This document shows, one piece after another, positions 21,571-32,964 of a stretch of DNA of 64,000 nucleotides. This DNA is from Azorinus chamasolen. Taxonomy: Eukaryota; Mollusca; Bivalvia; Cardiida; Solecurtidae. Both the position numbers and the translations under genes were made by a program. The stretch covers positions 30,940,853 to 31,004,852 of the forward strand of contig OY755241.1 of the NCBI GenBank assembly GCA_963576725.1, written 5' to 3'. A model generated the notes under the pieces. The model was not told the origin of the DNA and did not search any database. It worked only from the letters and a program-made list of their open reading frames with translations. The first letter of the stretch is position 1; each line of letters begins with the position of its first letter.

Positions 21571-22019
21571 TATTAATCCTTTCCTTCAAATAAACCTATT
21601 TTTACAAATTTGCAAACTGTGTAGACCCAGATAAGATAGCTCTTATAGGAGCCGTGTGATCAGGGTCTGCTCTGTTTGTTTATGGTATAATATAGATCTG
21701 ATTCTACAGTTTCTGCCTGTGACAAACTATCCTGTGTTCATATGCCATGAAAAAATCAATCTCATGAACACTTTCCCTTATATAAATGTCTTTGCAAACA
21801 GTGTAGACCCAGATCAGATAGCTCCTACAGCAGCCGTATGATCAGGGTCTGTTCTGTCTGCTTATGAAATTATAATAGATCTTGCAGTTTCAGCAAATCC
21901 TGTACATGTCATTATAAAACTTCAGGTAATAATTATTCATGATATCATTATTTCTTACATGGTATATTATATATTCAGCAATGATATGGCTGATATTAAC
22001 GATGTCATTATTTCCCTCA
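21571..22019. mobile_element. Two tandem family A MITEs
   Basis: First copy from 21571 (CCTTTCCTTCAAATAAACC, core GCAAACTGTGTAGACCC); second from 21764 (CACTTTCCCTTATATAAATG, core GCAAACAGTGTAGACCC). The second leads into a long diverged arm that stops at TTAA 22020. Confidence 0.65.
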
Positions 22020-22023
22020 TTAA

Positions 22024-22222
22024 CCCTTACCTCCATAAGTACACCTTTCTACGCCTCTGTAATAATCACCAGTTGAAACCATTGTGATAATTAGAGCATT
22101 TGCTCCTTTACAATGGTTTCAAACTACAAAATTCTAACATTTTCTTTTTCTCTAGTTAATGCTTCTTTTGGGTAGATTCATTCAAAGAGGTTGGGTCTAA
22201 AAATAGCCTATGGAGGAAAGGG
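22024..22222. mobile_element. TTAA MITE, family B
   Basis: TTAA at 22020-22023 and 22223-22226. CCCTTACCTCCATAAGTAC at left, GCCTATGGAGGAAAGGG at right; the central palindrome is partly deleted. Its right end is 35 bp from the exon 5 donor. Confidence 0.8.
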
Positions 22223-22260
22223 TTAATATTCATTGGGTAGGTAAAGTATTACCCTCTTAC

Positions 22261-22520
22261 CCTGTTGACCCTCATGATCCGGGCCTTGCCCATCATGGGT
22301 TCTATATGGTACCTGGCGAGAAAACATTCCAGACAGTATTCCCGCGTCTGCTCCAACTCCGCCCAATCAGCCTCTGAAAGGTCCTTACAAAGGTCAAGGT
22401 TACGTTGTATACAGGTCATCTGACTGTCCTTGAAGAATTCCACACATTGGGTGTGCTGAGTGAAGAATTCTGTAGGAATGTCGGCCATGTCAAATATACA
22501 TCCCTCAGGCTCACTCTCAC
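22261..22520 (-). CDS. CMTR2: CMTR2 exon 5
   Basis: Residues 334-420, from the split glycine through ESEPEGCIFD, DIPTEFFTQHTQCVEFFKD, CKDLSEADWAELEQTREYC to IMRVNR. This is the region after the catalytic domain, aligning with [20 protein letters not shown] in vertebrates. Acceptor CTTACAG at 22521-22522, donor AGGGTAAGAG at 22260. 260 nt, phase 1 in and 0 out. Confidence 0.88.
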
Positions 22521-22577
22521 CTGTAAGTCAAGAATCAATGTCATAGTTTTAATGATATAACATTCTTATTCCCCCAT

Positions 22578-22948
22578 AAACCAATTCCCTCATAGTCATA
22601 GGCTATATTTAGACCAACCTCTTTGAATAAATCTACTGAAAATGCTTTGAAGGAATGGGCACCATGTCCTTTAGTCATTTCAAATGCTTTATTTATCACA
22701 ATGGTTTTAAAAAAGTAACTTTGACCCATTCCCGCATATTGATGCCTTTTGACGCCTCTGTAAATGTCACTTTCTGAAACCATTGTGATAAATACTCTAT
22801 TTATCACAATGGTTTCAAAACTACACAATTCTAATCGGTTTCAAAACTACACAATTCTAAATTTTTCCTCTCCTCTAGTAAATGCTCCTTTTCGATAGAT
22901 TTATTCAAAGAGGTAGGGTCTAAAAATAGCCTATGAGGTAATGGGTTA
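22578..22948. mobile_element. Two family B MITEs, partly overlapping
   Basis: 22578-22722 is an inverted, damaged copy; 22725-22945 is a better one (CCCATTCCCGCATATTGATG to CCTATGAGGTAATGGG before TTAA). The second has a 22-nt duplication of GGTTTCAAAACTACACAATT. Confidence 0.65.
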
Positions 22949-23170
22949 ACAGAGGTATCAAAAGGTGCATATCTTTGTTTCCATAGGACAAGAAATCCAT
23001 TCTGCAACTTCAGATGTTCTATAATTATATTTAAACTGGTCCCTCAAATCAAAACAGGAACAAGTCAGCAGGGATAGGGGGATTTTTTTCTCTCCCATAT
23101 TGCCCTCTAACTTGACCTCTTCAGGACCATTCTGTATTACCTTTTTCCAGCCTTAAGCAACAACCTGTTT

Positions 23171-23473
23171 AACAAGAGCCGCGTGCGGCGCCAATGCTCG
23201 TCTGATTTGGTGTTTGTCCAGCTAAATTAAACATTTTTGAAAAATATAAAGGCACACAACTCGAAAATTTTGAAATAAAGAGTTATGGTTCTTATGTAGG
23301 GGCCTTCCCCTCAATAAGATCTACTAACCTACGAAATTTCATGTTGATACCTCATACACTTTTCGAGTAATGAGCTACATTAAAGTTTTTGCACGCCGAT
23401 GACAATGACAACAACGCCTAGGACTCAGTGATCACAATAGCTCGACTTTTCTTCGAAACAGACAAGCTAAAAA
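23171..23473. mobile_element. Pearl/HINE-like element, family 4
   Basis: 5' AACAAGAGCCGCGTGCGGC (hairpin GCCGC/GCGGC). One core unit follows, then 3' AATAGCTCGACTTTTCTTCG ... ACAAGCTAAAAA. Same end architecture as family 1 with unrelated interior. Confidence 0.72.
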
Positions 23474-23520
23474 TGTCACCCATATTCGGCACTTGTGCTA
23501 CAGAAATTCTACTGTACTTT

Positions 23521-23930
23521 TTAATCTTTTACTCCATGAGTTAGATTATTTTTTATGATGGCACATGAACACAATTTCTGGAAATTGCAGAAACATAAGA
23601 ATCATATCTATATTATTTCATAAGTACACAGAGTAGACCCTGGTCTGGGTCTACTCTGTTTGCAAAGGCATTATAAGGCATATTTATGAAAAAAAGGGTT
23701 AAATTGATTAAGAGAAAGCAGAAGTGTAACGATTACTCAAACACAAGAGAGCATTAACACCTTCACTCCATAATCCCGCATTTAATGCATTTACAGAGTA
23801 TCTCCAGATCACACAGGTCTGTTTGTTTATATGTCAAAAAGCTGATTCTCTTTTACCATGGCAATAAATTTACTTATCTCATATTATTAATACAAGAATT
23901 GAAATAATATTCATGAAAGGCAGAAGTTTT
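23521..23930. mobile_element. Two family A MITEs with internal deletions
   Basis: 23521-23698: arms and AGACCCTGGTCTGGGTCTAC, i.e. the palindrome loop is lost; ends AAAAGGGTTAA. 23756-23930: ACCTTCACTCCATAATCCC start, collapsed core, no right terminus. Confidence 0.6.
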
Positions 23931-24096
23931 GCATGAATATTCATTAATTTTGTGAATAGCAGTCAATTTTCCTATTAACTCAGGTGTTCCATATTGTCAG
24001 ATATAAATCTACTTGCTCCCTTGAGACAAATTTGTGATAAACTATGCAAATAGAATGGATCCAGATCAGTCCCAATGTAACCTGGCACCTAATTAA

Positions 24097-26101
24097 CCCA
24101 TTCCCTCATACTGACGCCTCTGCAAAAGTCACCTGTTGAAACCATTGTGATAAATAGAGCATTTGCTCTATTTATCACAATGGTTTCAAACTACAAAATT
24201 CTAAAATTTTCTTTTTCTCTAGTTAATGTTCCTTTTCGGTAGATTTATTCAAAGTGGTTGGATCTAAAAATAGCCTATGAGGTATGTCAAGAGTCAACTG
24301 ATGCATTTTTATATTTTTGTAATTATTGTTGTATTTAGCCTCAGATTGCCGGGCCTCTTTTTGAATAGCAGGTCGATAGCTAACGTTATATAAGCCAGCT
24401 AGATTTACACACTGAAAATGAGTTACTGAGAAAAAGTACACGTACGCGTTGGGTCTAGTGTAGGGTTTTACTGCATAGGTTATTCTGTGTACCTACATGT
24501 TTATTTTACTTAAATTGAAGCAGTAATAAAGATTTTAGATTTTTGTCAGTTATATTAAATATAGGTTTTTTGGCATGACGGGCCTCAGTTTTTCTATTTT
24601 GCACAAGTCAGTTATCGGATGATTTAGGTATGCAATTCAGTGATTGGACGTTTTAAATCTTGTTTACTTTATGCACGTGGAATTCAGGCTAGGTTTATGT
24701 ATAACTGGACGTGTAGTCAAGGACATATGGACACACACACTGATACTGCCACGACTGACAGGTTGCGCTAGGAAAATCTAGTGTCCATTATACATGGCAA
24801 TTGGGTAAGTTCTTAATATTTATTGTTGATTATTTCTTTCCTGTTACTTTAGCGAGAACGGTTGTTTTTCTGCTGGGTTCCGCTGTTAACGGCAGTGAGA
24901 TTTAGTAGAGAAAAGCTTTAGAGTAGCCAGTTTACTCTAAAGTAGCCAGTTTACTCTAATAGGGTTTTACAGAGAAATTAGGCTGTATGCTAAATTTGTT
25001 ACGTTGCAAAGTTTGAGCAAGGAAGCAGTTGTTATTTATTGTTGAAAGTCAATTTGTGTATACAGTATGTCTGTATTAAGCAGTCACTAAAAAGGTTTAC
25101 CAAATTAGTGCTTTCGACGAGTTAGTCTTGCCTTGGAGGGCTACCGTCTTTAGCGGTCATATTTATTACCTACCCTTGTGTGACGGGTATTTATTACTTC
25201 CCTTGAGTGGCAGCTTGAAACAGGGTTTGATTGTAAATCATGGTTTTGTTAGGTTTGCAATTCATATTTATTTGTTTTATCATATTTACGTAGCTGTAAG
25301 CAGCACGTGTATTTAACACTTGTATCACTGTCGCGTGTAGGCAATGGTGTATGTGGAACTTCACTGTGTATGACCACACTGGTGTACATAGGCGAGGTAG
25401 CACGTGGCTGTTATTAGAGTTAGACTTAATTGGCATAGTGGTTGTATATGCAGTTATGGATCTGTATATGTATGACATACGGGCATGTATGTGACTTGTG
25501 AATAGTCGATTTGCTGTACTTAGTTACGCGAGGAAAATGTAAGGCTGTCAGTGATTATTATTTAATTAGTGTTATAGCTGAGGCAAAACACTTATACTGG
25601 TTATAGTGTTGTAGCCATTCTTACTTGAGATCCAGGGGCAGGCACGCAGCAGACGCCATAGGGATGTTCTGATCTGCCGACACATTGGTGTTCCTACTCC
25701 ACGGTGTTTTCGTGTCATAGACGTTGGTGACCACCCGTTATCCGAGTGTTGATATTAGACGTGAGATACGTGAGATAAGAGTTCATAGAGATGTGAGATA
25801 AGAGTTATAGAGATGTGAGATTAAAGTAGCTCTATTTTGAGTGCTTCATTATAGACTGGGTAGTGCATTATATACCCTAGTGAACACGCCTGTGTGCGTT
25901 ATATTTAGTTTAAAGACAGCAAGAGAGTTTTCAGCTAGTGGCCACGAACATTAAATGGAATAGTTTTATATTTGATTGTATTTTGTATATTTGGGAATTT
26001 CTTTGTAAATATATTTATTTTTGTTAAATTTACTTCTTGTTTGTTGTTGGTTGGCGACCTAAGGTATCACCCTCGATAGCTTGTCGTTACAAGGTAATGG
26101 G
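24097..26101. mobile_element. Family B MITE split by a solo LTR
   Basis: TTAA at 24093-24096, start CCCATTCCCTCATACTG, normal until CCTATGAGGTA at 24284. The MITE's last bases ATGGG appear at 26097-26101, after a second AGGTA. Confidence 0.8.
24285..26091. mobile_element. Solo LTR of an LTR retrotransposon, 1807 bp
   Basis: Begins TGTCAAGAG and ends CGTTACA (TG...CA), with the 5-bp target duplication AGGTA at 24280-24284 and 26092-26096, inside a family B MITE whose intact form lacks it. No gag, pol, primer-binding site or polypurine tract lies between, so this is the product of LTR-LTR recombination. It includes AATAAA-type signals and a T-rich stretch. Family is unknown; a 5-bp duplication fits Gypsy, Copia or BEL. 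Small open frames inside are not convincing genes. Confidence 0.82.
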
Positions 26102-26141
26102 TTATGGTCCATACTGTTGGATATTTGAGTGTATTATTTAA

Positions 26142-26596
26142 CCTTTTCCCTGTTCTATGTTTATTTCAAATTTCAATATATACTGGATATTCATTGGCAA
26201 AATAGTTATAATGAAACATGAAAAGTGGAACATTGTAGCCATTTTAGAAATTAAACAAGAGCACAACAAGCGGGTGCAAACGCTTGTCTGTTATCATGTT
26301 GGTATGTGTGTATAGGCCTTGTCAAGATGAACATGCATACCAAAAATGAAGGTTGTAAATAAAAAATTGAAGAAGTTATGGTCAATGTTAAGATTTCGGA
26401 CGACAATGATGACGCGGACGCCGGAGTTACGACAATAGCTCGTGATTTCTTCGAAACAGAAGAGCTAATAAATGGGTCTATCAAATTCCATTGGCAAACA
26501 AAGCAGACCCTGATCAGACAGCTCCAATAGGAACCGTCTGATCTGGGTCTACATTGTTTGCAAATGTGTGAAAATGCGTTTATATAAAGGAAAGGG
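26142..26596. mobile_element. Family A' MITE split by a family 5 element
   Basis: TTAA at 26138-26141 and 26597-26600. Left half CCTTTTCCCTGTTCTATG through GCCATTTTAGAAATT; right half from GGGTCTATCAAATTCCATTG through the palindromic core to TAAAGGAAAGGG. Confidence 0.75.
26255..26470. mobile_element. Pearl/HINE-like element, family 5
   Basis: 5' AACAAGAGCACAACAAGCGG; 3' AATAGCTCGTGATTTCTTCG then AACAGAAGAGCTAATAAA. The AGCTC...GAGCT pair brackets the 3' hairpin, as in families 1, 4 and 6. 216 bp without a tandem core. Confidence 0.7.
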
Positions 26597-26828
26597 TTAA
26601 GACAAATAAAAGAGATATTAACTTCAAGTATCACAGCAGACAGTCAGTTTTGCAGGCAACAATTATTTAGCATGCAAAGAGTTATGGTCGCTGACTACAC
26701 AGAAGGGCTGGACAAGTACAGGTAAACCAAGCTATATTGAGACTTGTTGTTATTTTGTTGTTTACATAACAGCACACAAATACAGGCCCGGGCAACATAA
26801 TTTTAGTAAGTCGCCACATATTATGTAC

Positions 26829-26902
26829 TGGGCTTTGGTCTAATGGATATGTACCTGGTCTTGCATACAGGGGTTTGTGGGTTCGAATCCCAAACTAGGC
26901 AG
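26829..26902 (+). repeat. tRNA-Arg-like head, plus-strand arm of an inverted pair
   Basis: GGTCTAATGGATATG (box A-like) and GGGTTCGAATCCC (box B) are spaced as in a tRNA. Stems do not pair fully, so this is tRNA-derived repeat, not a functional tRNA gene. A T- and A-rich tail (TTTTCTTTTTTAATAAAAAA) follows. Confidence 0.6.
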
Positions 26903-27052
26903 TTTTCTTTTTTAATAAAAAACTGGTTTGCTATTTGTAATCATCTTCATAATTTTTTATTATTTTTCAATTATATGTTAATATTTGGTTATTAATTATT
27001 ATATGTTATATTTATTGTTGTTTTGTATGGACAGTATTTTAATAAAAAAATA

Positions 27053-27126
27053 TTGGCCACTGGTCAGAATCGAACTCGAGACCCGCAGCGTGCAAGCCCA
27101 GATACATATCCATTGCACAAACACAA
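27053..27126 (-). repeat. tRNA-Arg-like head, minus-strand arm of an inverted pair
   Basis: Reverse complement reads GCAATGGATATGTATCTGGG then GAGTTCGATTCTGACC, matching the plus-strand arm at 26829. Its tail (ATTTTTTTATTAAAATACTG) also resembles the other arm's tail, so the two face each other tail to tail. Confidence 0.6.
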
Positions 27127-27264
27127 CTATGCTGAAGAGTTGCGGCTTGCTAAGTTATTTAAAAATAAAGAAGCGCCATGGTCGCTTCGTTTTGTTTACA
27201 TTAGAGTAGGTCATGTTTTGTTCCAAAATAAGTTGGTCTATCTGTACGTTTGTTAGGCACTTAC

Positions 27265-27379
27265 CAAAATACAGATCTGTCAACCAAGTTAAATAACTCT
27301 CACAGCCCTTGTAACCTAAACATATGACATACACCTCTGAGTTGCCTCCCTTACTTGTACATGGCTTGAAAGCATTCAC
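27265..27379 (-). CDS. CMTR2: CMTR2 exon 4
   Basis: Residues 296-334: [20 protein letters not shown] then LGYKG...WLTDLYFG, matching [20 protein letters not shown] of the family. [13 protein letters not shown] is the conserved region closing the methyltransferase fold. Acceptor CCATTGCAG at 27380-27381, donor TTTGGTAAGT at 27264; 115 nt, exits in phase 1. Confidence 0.93.
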
Positions 27380-27440
27380 CTGCAATGGCAACAGTTTTGT
27401 TTCTTATTAATGAAATTAAACCAATTAATGTAAATAAATA

Positions 27441-27629
27441 CAATAAAATCTCTCTAAACCCAACATTCAAATTAGTGTCAATACTAGTCTGTAAGACAGG
27501 TGGCAGCTTAATGCAGGATGAGAGTCATGCAAAAGGCTCCCAAAGGAGCTTTCTGCAAGACTTACACCCTGCATTAAACAGCCACCTGCCAATGTTTAAT
27601 TAAAATTCAGGTATAGAGAGGTTTTACTG
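27441..27629. mobile_element. Pogo/Tc1-like palindromic MITE (family C)
   Basis: CAATAAAATCTCTCTAAACC at left, TATAGAGAGGTTTTACTG at right, with a foldback around AAAGGCTCCCAAAGGAGCTTT-like centre. Left flank TA; right flank is now TT. Confidence 0.7.
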
Positions 27630-27949
27630 TTTGTACTAAACAGCTACCTGAAAGAGACACCCGATACCTTTTCTAACAGAGTGGAATCAGATCAAATGAC
27701 TGCTGTAAGAGCCATCTAACCTGGGTCTACTATGTTTGCTTGTGGAATAATAGACCTCATGGCCATACCTTCCTTGGCTCATAATTATGCCATTATAGAA
27801 TTTGATCTAATCAATAATCATGATGTCATTATTTTGTACAAGAATATTCATCAAGTATAGGTTTTAATATGAAAGCAATTCGTTGAAACAATGCCTATCT
27901 TCCCATCAATCTCTGAGACTCTCTATATATACTGTCTCAAGCTTCTTAA

Positions 27950-28160
27950 CCCTTTCCTCTAATGGCTATTTTTAGACCCAACCTCTTTGAATGGATCTAC
28001 CCAAAAGGAGCATTTACTAGAGAAAAGTAACATTTTAGGATTTTGTAGTTTGAACCCATTGTAATAAATAGAGCATATGCTCCTATAGGAGCAAATGCCC
28101 TATTTATCACAAAGGTTTCAAGCAGTGTTTATTACAGAGGTACATTTATGGAGGAAAGGG
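27950..28160. mobile_element. TTAA MITE, family B, inverted
   Basis: TTAA at 27946-27949 and 28161-28164. CCCTTTCCTCTAATGGC to TTTATGGAGGAAAGGG. Confidence 0.8.
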
Positions 28161-28193
28161 TTAAGTGCATTACTAGCAGAATGCACATCTTAA

Positions 28194-28421
28194 CCCTCTC
28201 CCTGTTCTATGGGACATAGAATATTCAAGGACAAATAAGATATAAGGAACTATGGAAGGCGGAACATTTTAGCTATTTCAGAAAGTTTAGAAATAGACCT
28301 ATTAATTTCCATTAGCAAACAAAGCAGACCCTGATCAGACAGCTCCTATATGAGCCATCTGATCTGGGTCTACTTTTTTTGCAAATGCGTGAAAAGACGT
28401 TTATAAATATGAAGGAAATAG
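28194..28421. mobile_element. TTAA MITE, family A'
   Basis: TTAA at 28190-28193 and 28422-28425. CCCTCTCCCTGTTCTATG at left; core AGACCCTGATCAGACAGCTC mirrored. Confidence 0.78.
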
Positions 28422-28650
28422 TTAATTAAAGAAAAGGTCATCTTCCCACTGAAGCAAGATTTGAATAAAAGTGACAGTAATGTTAAAATTGTTAAAAATC
28501 TTCCACATTACATTAAACCACCCGCTGACAAAAATATCCTCAGGGCTGCAGATATGAAGCGTATTTAGAAAATCTAATTACCAGTAAAATACCGTTTTAT
28601 ATTTCTCCATCACACATCAATTTGCTACAACTTATAGAACCGAAGAGACA

Positions 28651-28857
28651 CAGTAAAATCTCTCTAGTAGAGAGGAATTTAGATACTTTTAGGCAGGTAG
28701 CTGCTTAATGCAGGTAGCTGCTTAATGAATGGTGAAAGTCATGCAGAAAGCTCCTAGAGCAGCTTTCTGCATGACTTTCACCCTGCAATAAGCTGCCACC
28801 TGTCTCCAAGACCGATATTTATACTAACTGAATGTCCTGTTTAGAGCATTTTATCTA
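28651..28857. mobile_element. Pogo/Tc1-like palindromic MITE (family C) beside exon 3
   Basis: CAGTAAAATCTCTCTAG at left, GTTTAGAGCATTTTATC at right, with an internal duplication of AGGTAGCTGCTTAATG. It ends 16 bp from the exon 3 donor, so intron 3 begins almost directly in a transposon. Confidence 0.72.
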
Positions 28858-28873
28858 TAGCTCTAATCCTCAC

Positions 28874-29071
28874 CTTCTCAAACACACAATTCAGCAAGTA
28901 CATGAGGCAAATGGACCGGCACTCAAACATGGTAAACATCTTAATGACGAAACTGCCCCCTGGTGACAAAATATTCATAGCTGTAATTGCCTCGCAGTAT
29001 TGCAGCCGTGACACTACACCTTCCTGTTCAGCAGGATCACCTTGACAATCAATGCTACCATCCGCTGTCAC
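28874..29071 (-). CDS. CMTR2: CMTR2 exon 3 (catalytic core)
   Basis: Residues 230-295. [11 protein letters not shown] carries the catalytic Asp (D233) and [13 protein letters not shown] the catalytic Lys (K273) of the FtsJ-type K-D-K-E site; the spacing equals that in human CMTR2 (D235, K275). The [10 protein letters not shown] helix follows. Acceptor TTTTCCAG at 29072-29073, donor AAGGTGAGG at 28873; 198 nt, phase 0 at both ends. Confidence 0.95.
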
Positions 29072-29073
29072 CT

Positions 29074-29626
29074 GGAAAACACAATATAACTGGGTCAATT
29101 GGTGATGTCACGAAAGTTTTAAACAGGATCATACAAGTTGCTATCAATATATAGAATTCTAAACTTTCACTCACTGTCACATCAAATATTTTCAAATACA
29201 TGTACTGTGTAATTTGCTGGTATCTAATATTGCCCAAGATAAAATGTTTACTTTAAAGCATGTTCAAGATTGTCTCCTTTATTTCACCTTCAAACCCTAT
29301 GTGGTGACAAATTTTAAAATTGTCTCGAAGGAGAAGTGACGAATTTAGTATTTGAATATCCACCTTTATCTTTGAATTATTCTTTCGCTTTGGCCCAAAG
29401 TTTTAGTAGCGCCTGGAGGGAAATTAACAATTAGCAGGTGTTAATACTAACATTTTCCTGATAATAAACCTTTGGATCCAAAATGAGGAACATGACCTTT
29501 GCAAATAGAGTAGAACCAGATCAGAGAGTTCCTATAGAAGCTGTTTGATTGGGATGTCTTCTGTTTATTTACATGTTACATATCCGAGTCTCTATTCTCA
29601 TTGCCGTAAAATTTCAAAAATGTTAA
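29074..29626. other. CMTR2 intron 2, unassigned part
   Basis: No element with clear ends. A worn family A fragment is visible near 29505-29560 (TTGCAAATAGAGTAGAACC). Confidence 0.4.
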
Positions 29627-29957
29627 ACCTTTCCGTCATATTGATGCCTCTGGAAAAGTCACTTTGTATAACCATTGTTATAAATAGAGCATTTGCTCCT
29701 ATATAACCATTGTTATGAATACAGCATTTAATGCTCCATAGGAGCAAATGCTCTATTTATCACAATGGTTTCAAAACTACAAAATTCTAAAAAAAATCCT
29801 TTCCTCTGGTTAATATTGATGGAGAAATGACAAAGCATTTAATCTCTTGTGAGCTGTCTGATCAGGGTCTCCTTTTGCTTATTGAGATAATATTGATCTG
29901 ATTCCACAGTTTCTTCCATGGCTAAATAGTGCGATGTTCACAGGCCATTATAAAACA
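29627..29957. mobile_element. Chimeric MITE: family B joined to family A
   Basis: Starts as B (CCTTTCCGTCATATTGATG, then a partly duplicated AACCATTGTTATAAATAGAG palindrome). At about 29815 it switches to the right half of A (GCTGTCTGATCAGGGTCTCC, TTCTTCCATGGCTAAATAG). The A part is cut by the family 1 element at 29958 and continues at 32415 with ATATTCATGATGTCATTAT. Confidence 0.65.
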
Positions 29958-32414
29958 AACAAGAGGGCCATGATGGCCCTTAATCGCTCACCTGTTCGTA
30001 ACAGATTAATGATTTCAATGACAGATTGCATAATTTGAAAAATCTTGGTAGAAAACCATCAGATGATGCTACATACTAAATATAAAGAGTCTAGACCTTA
30101 CAGATTTGGAGGAGGAGATATTTTAAAGATTTTCCTATGAAAAACTGTTAAGCCCCAGGGCGGGGTCAATTTTGATCCGGGGTTCATAATTTGAAAATCT
30201 TGGTAGAGGACTATTAGATAATGCAACATACCAAATATCTAAGGTCTATGCCTTACAAGTTCAGAGAAGACTTTTAAAGATTTTTAAGAGAAGATTTTTA
30301 AAAACTTTCCTATAAAAAACTGATATGCCCCTGGGCGGGGAAGTTTTCAACCCAGGGGACATAATTTGAACAATCTTGGTAGAAAACTATTAGATAGCGC
30401 TACATACCAAATATTAAAGGTCTCTGCCTTACAGTTTTGGAGAAGAAGATTCTTAAAGCTTTTCATATGAAAAACTGATAAGCCCCAGGGCGGGCCATTT
30501 TTGACCCAGGGGTAATAATTTGAATAATCTTAGTAGAGGACGATTAAATAATGCTACATACCAAATATCAATGGTCTATACCTTATAATTTTAGAGAAGA
30601 ATATATTAAAAGATTTTCCTATGAAAAACTGATAAGCCCCGGGGCGGGGCCATATTTGGCCCAGGGGTCATAATTTGAACAATCTTAGTAGAGGACCATT
30701 AGATCATGCTACATACCAAATATCAAAGGTCTATGCCTTACAGTTTCAGAGAAGATGATTTCTTCAAGATTTTCCTATGAAAACTGATAAGCCCTGGGGC
30801 GGGGCCATTTTTGTCCTGGGGGTCATAATTTGAACAATCTTAGTAGAGGACCATTAGATCATGCTACATACCAAATACCAAAGGTCTATTCCTTACATTT
30901 TCAGAGAAGAAGATTTTTAAAGATTTTCCTATGAAAAACTGATAAGCCCCGGGGTGGGGCCATTTTTGGCCCAGGGGTCATAATTTGAACAATCTTAGTA
31001 GAGGACCATTAGATCATGCTACATACCAAATATCAAAGGTCTATGCCTTACAGTTTCAGAGAAGATGATTTCTTCAAGATTTTCCTATGAAAAACTGATA
31101 AGCCCTGGGGCGGGGCCATTTTTGTCCTGGTGGTCATAATTTGAGCAATCTTAGTAGAGGACCATTAGATGATGCTACATACCAAATACCAAAGGTCTAT
31201 GCCTTACATTTTCAGAGAAGAAGATTTTTAAAGATTTTCCTATGAAAAACTGATAAGCCCCGGGGCGGGGCCATTTTTGGCCCAGATGTCACAATTTGAA
31301 CAATCTTAGTAGAGGACCATTAGATCATGCTACATACCAAATATCAAAGGTCTATGCCTTACAGTTTCAGAGAACATGATTTTTAAAGATTTTCCTATGA
31401 AAAACTGATAAGCCCTGGGGCGGGGCCATTTTTGGCCCAGGGGTCATAATTTGAACAATCATTAGATGATGCTACATACCAAATACCAAAGGCCTATTCC
31501 TTACATTTTCAGAGAAGAAGATTTTTAAAGATTTTCCTATGAAAAACTGATAAGCCCCGGGGTGGGGCCATTTTTGGCCCAGGGGTCATAATTTGAACAA
31601 TCTAAGTAGAGGACCATTAGATGATGCTACATACCAAATATCAAAGGTCTATGCCTTACAGTTTCAGAGAAGAAGATTTTTAAAGATCTTCCTATGAAAA
31701 ACTGGTAAGCCCTGGGGCGGGGCCATTTTTGTCCTGGTGGTCATAATTTGAACAATCTTAGTAGAGGACCATTAGATGATGCTACATACCAAACACCAAA
31801 GGTCTATGCCTTACATTTTCAGAGAAGAAGATTTTTAAAGATTTTCCTATGAAAAACTGATAAGCCCTGGGGCGGGGCCATTTTTGGCCCAGGGGTCATA
31901 ATTTGAACAATCTTAGTAGAGGACCATTAGATCATGCTACATACCAAATACCAAAGGTCTATGCCTGACAGTTTCAGAGAAGAAGATTTTTAAAGATTTT
32001 CCTATGAAAAACTGATAAGCCCCGGGGTGGGGCCATTTTTGGCCCAGGGGTCATAATTTGAACAATCTTAGTAGAGGACCATTAGATCATGCTACATACC
32101 AAATATCAAAGGTCTATGCCTTACAGTTTCAGAGAAGAAGATTTTTAAAGATTTTCCTATGAAAAACTGATAAGCCCTGGGGCGGGGCCATTTTTGGCCC
32201 GGGGACATAATTTGAACAATCTTTGTAGAGGACCATTACATCATACTACATACCAAATATCAAAGCTCTTGGCTTTGTAGTTCCAGAGAAGAAGATGTTT
32301 AAGTAAATTGTTGACGCCCGCACGTACGCATGACGCACATACGCACGACGATGGACGCCGGACATAGGATCATCCCAATAGCTCACCTTGGCACTTTGTG
32401 CCAGGTGAGCTAAA
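29958..32414. mobile_element. Pearl/HINE-like tandem-core element, family 1 (long copy)
   Basis: 5' AACAAGAGGGCCATGATGGC with CGCTCACCTG; about 13 core units of roughly 165 nt (GATTTTCCTATGAAAAACTG, GGGGCCATTTTTGGCCC); then ACGCACGACG and the 3' hairpin GGCAC-TTT-GTGCC with GGTGAGCTAAAAA. Neighbouring cores are nearly identical, so the array was homogenised recently. It interrupts a family A MITE. Confidence 0.85.
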
Positions 32415-32960
32415 AACAGCTACTTAATATTCATGATGTCATTATATCTTAATTTAATAATTATGAAGTACTTGGTTAAACACAAACTGTTATTTATGGA
32501 TCTGCTTAATTTTCAACACTTTAGACCATGATTATTCATGTAAGAAATAAGGACACCATGAATATTTAAAAGTAAGATTAATTTTATAATGGCATAATTA
32601 TGAACACAGGGATATCTGGCCATGGCAGAAACTGTAGAGCGAGCGAGTGAGACTAACAAAGAGTTAGGTTTTACGTCCGACCAACAGTATTTCAGTTATT
32701 TGCAGACGGCACCCGCATGAGACAAGTTATAGTGCTGCCTCACTGAAATACCCCTGCCGCGGGCACATGGCAAGAGCACCCCACGCAGTTACATTATCCT
32801 GACACCGGGCTGACCAGTCCAAGAACTACACTGTAAACTGTAGAATCTTATCCATTTTATTTCATAAGCTAACAGAGCAGACCCTGGTCAGAAAACTCCT
32901 ACATAAGTCCTACTGATTTGTGTCTAAGGTATAGAAAGGCATATTTTATGGAGTAATGGC
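32415..32960. mobile_element. Family A fragments, one split by a SINE
   Basis: 32415-32500 is the tail of the A copy interrupted at 29957. 32511-32960 is an inverted A copy (ATTATTCATGTAAGAAATAA ... TTTATGGAGTAATGG) containing the SINE at 32639-32834. Confidence 0.62.
32639..32834 (-). mobile_element. 5'-truncated SINE, same family as 52852
   Basis: Flanked by the 10-bp duplication AAACTGTAGA (32629-32638 and 32835-32844). The body TTACGTCCGACCAACAGTAT ... TTATCCTGACACCGGGC matches the SINE at 52852-53164, but the tRNA head is missing. The tail lies at the left (GCGAGCGAGTGAG), so it is minus-strand. Confidence 0.82.
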
Positions 32961-32964
32961 TTAA

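Noticed and set aside
24223..25478. Small open frames inside the solo LTR
   Set aside because: Short, without homology, on both strands; LTRs are normally non-coding.
26829..26902. Functional tRNA-Arg gene
   Set aside because: Box A and B are present, but acceptor and anticodon stems do not pair and an inverted copy follows; read as a tRNA-derived repeat.
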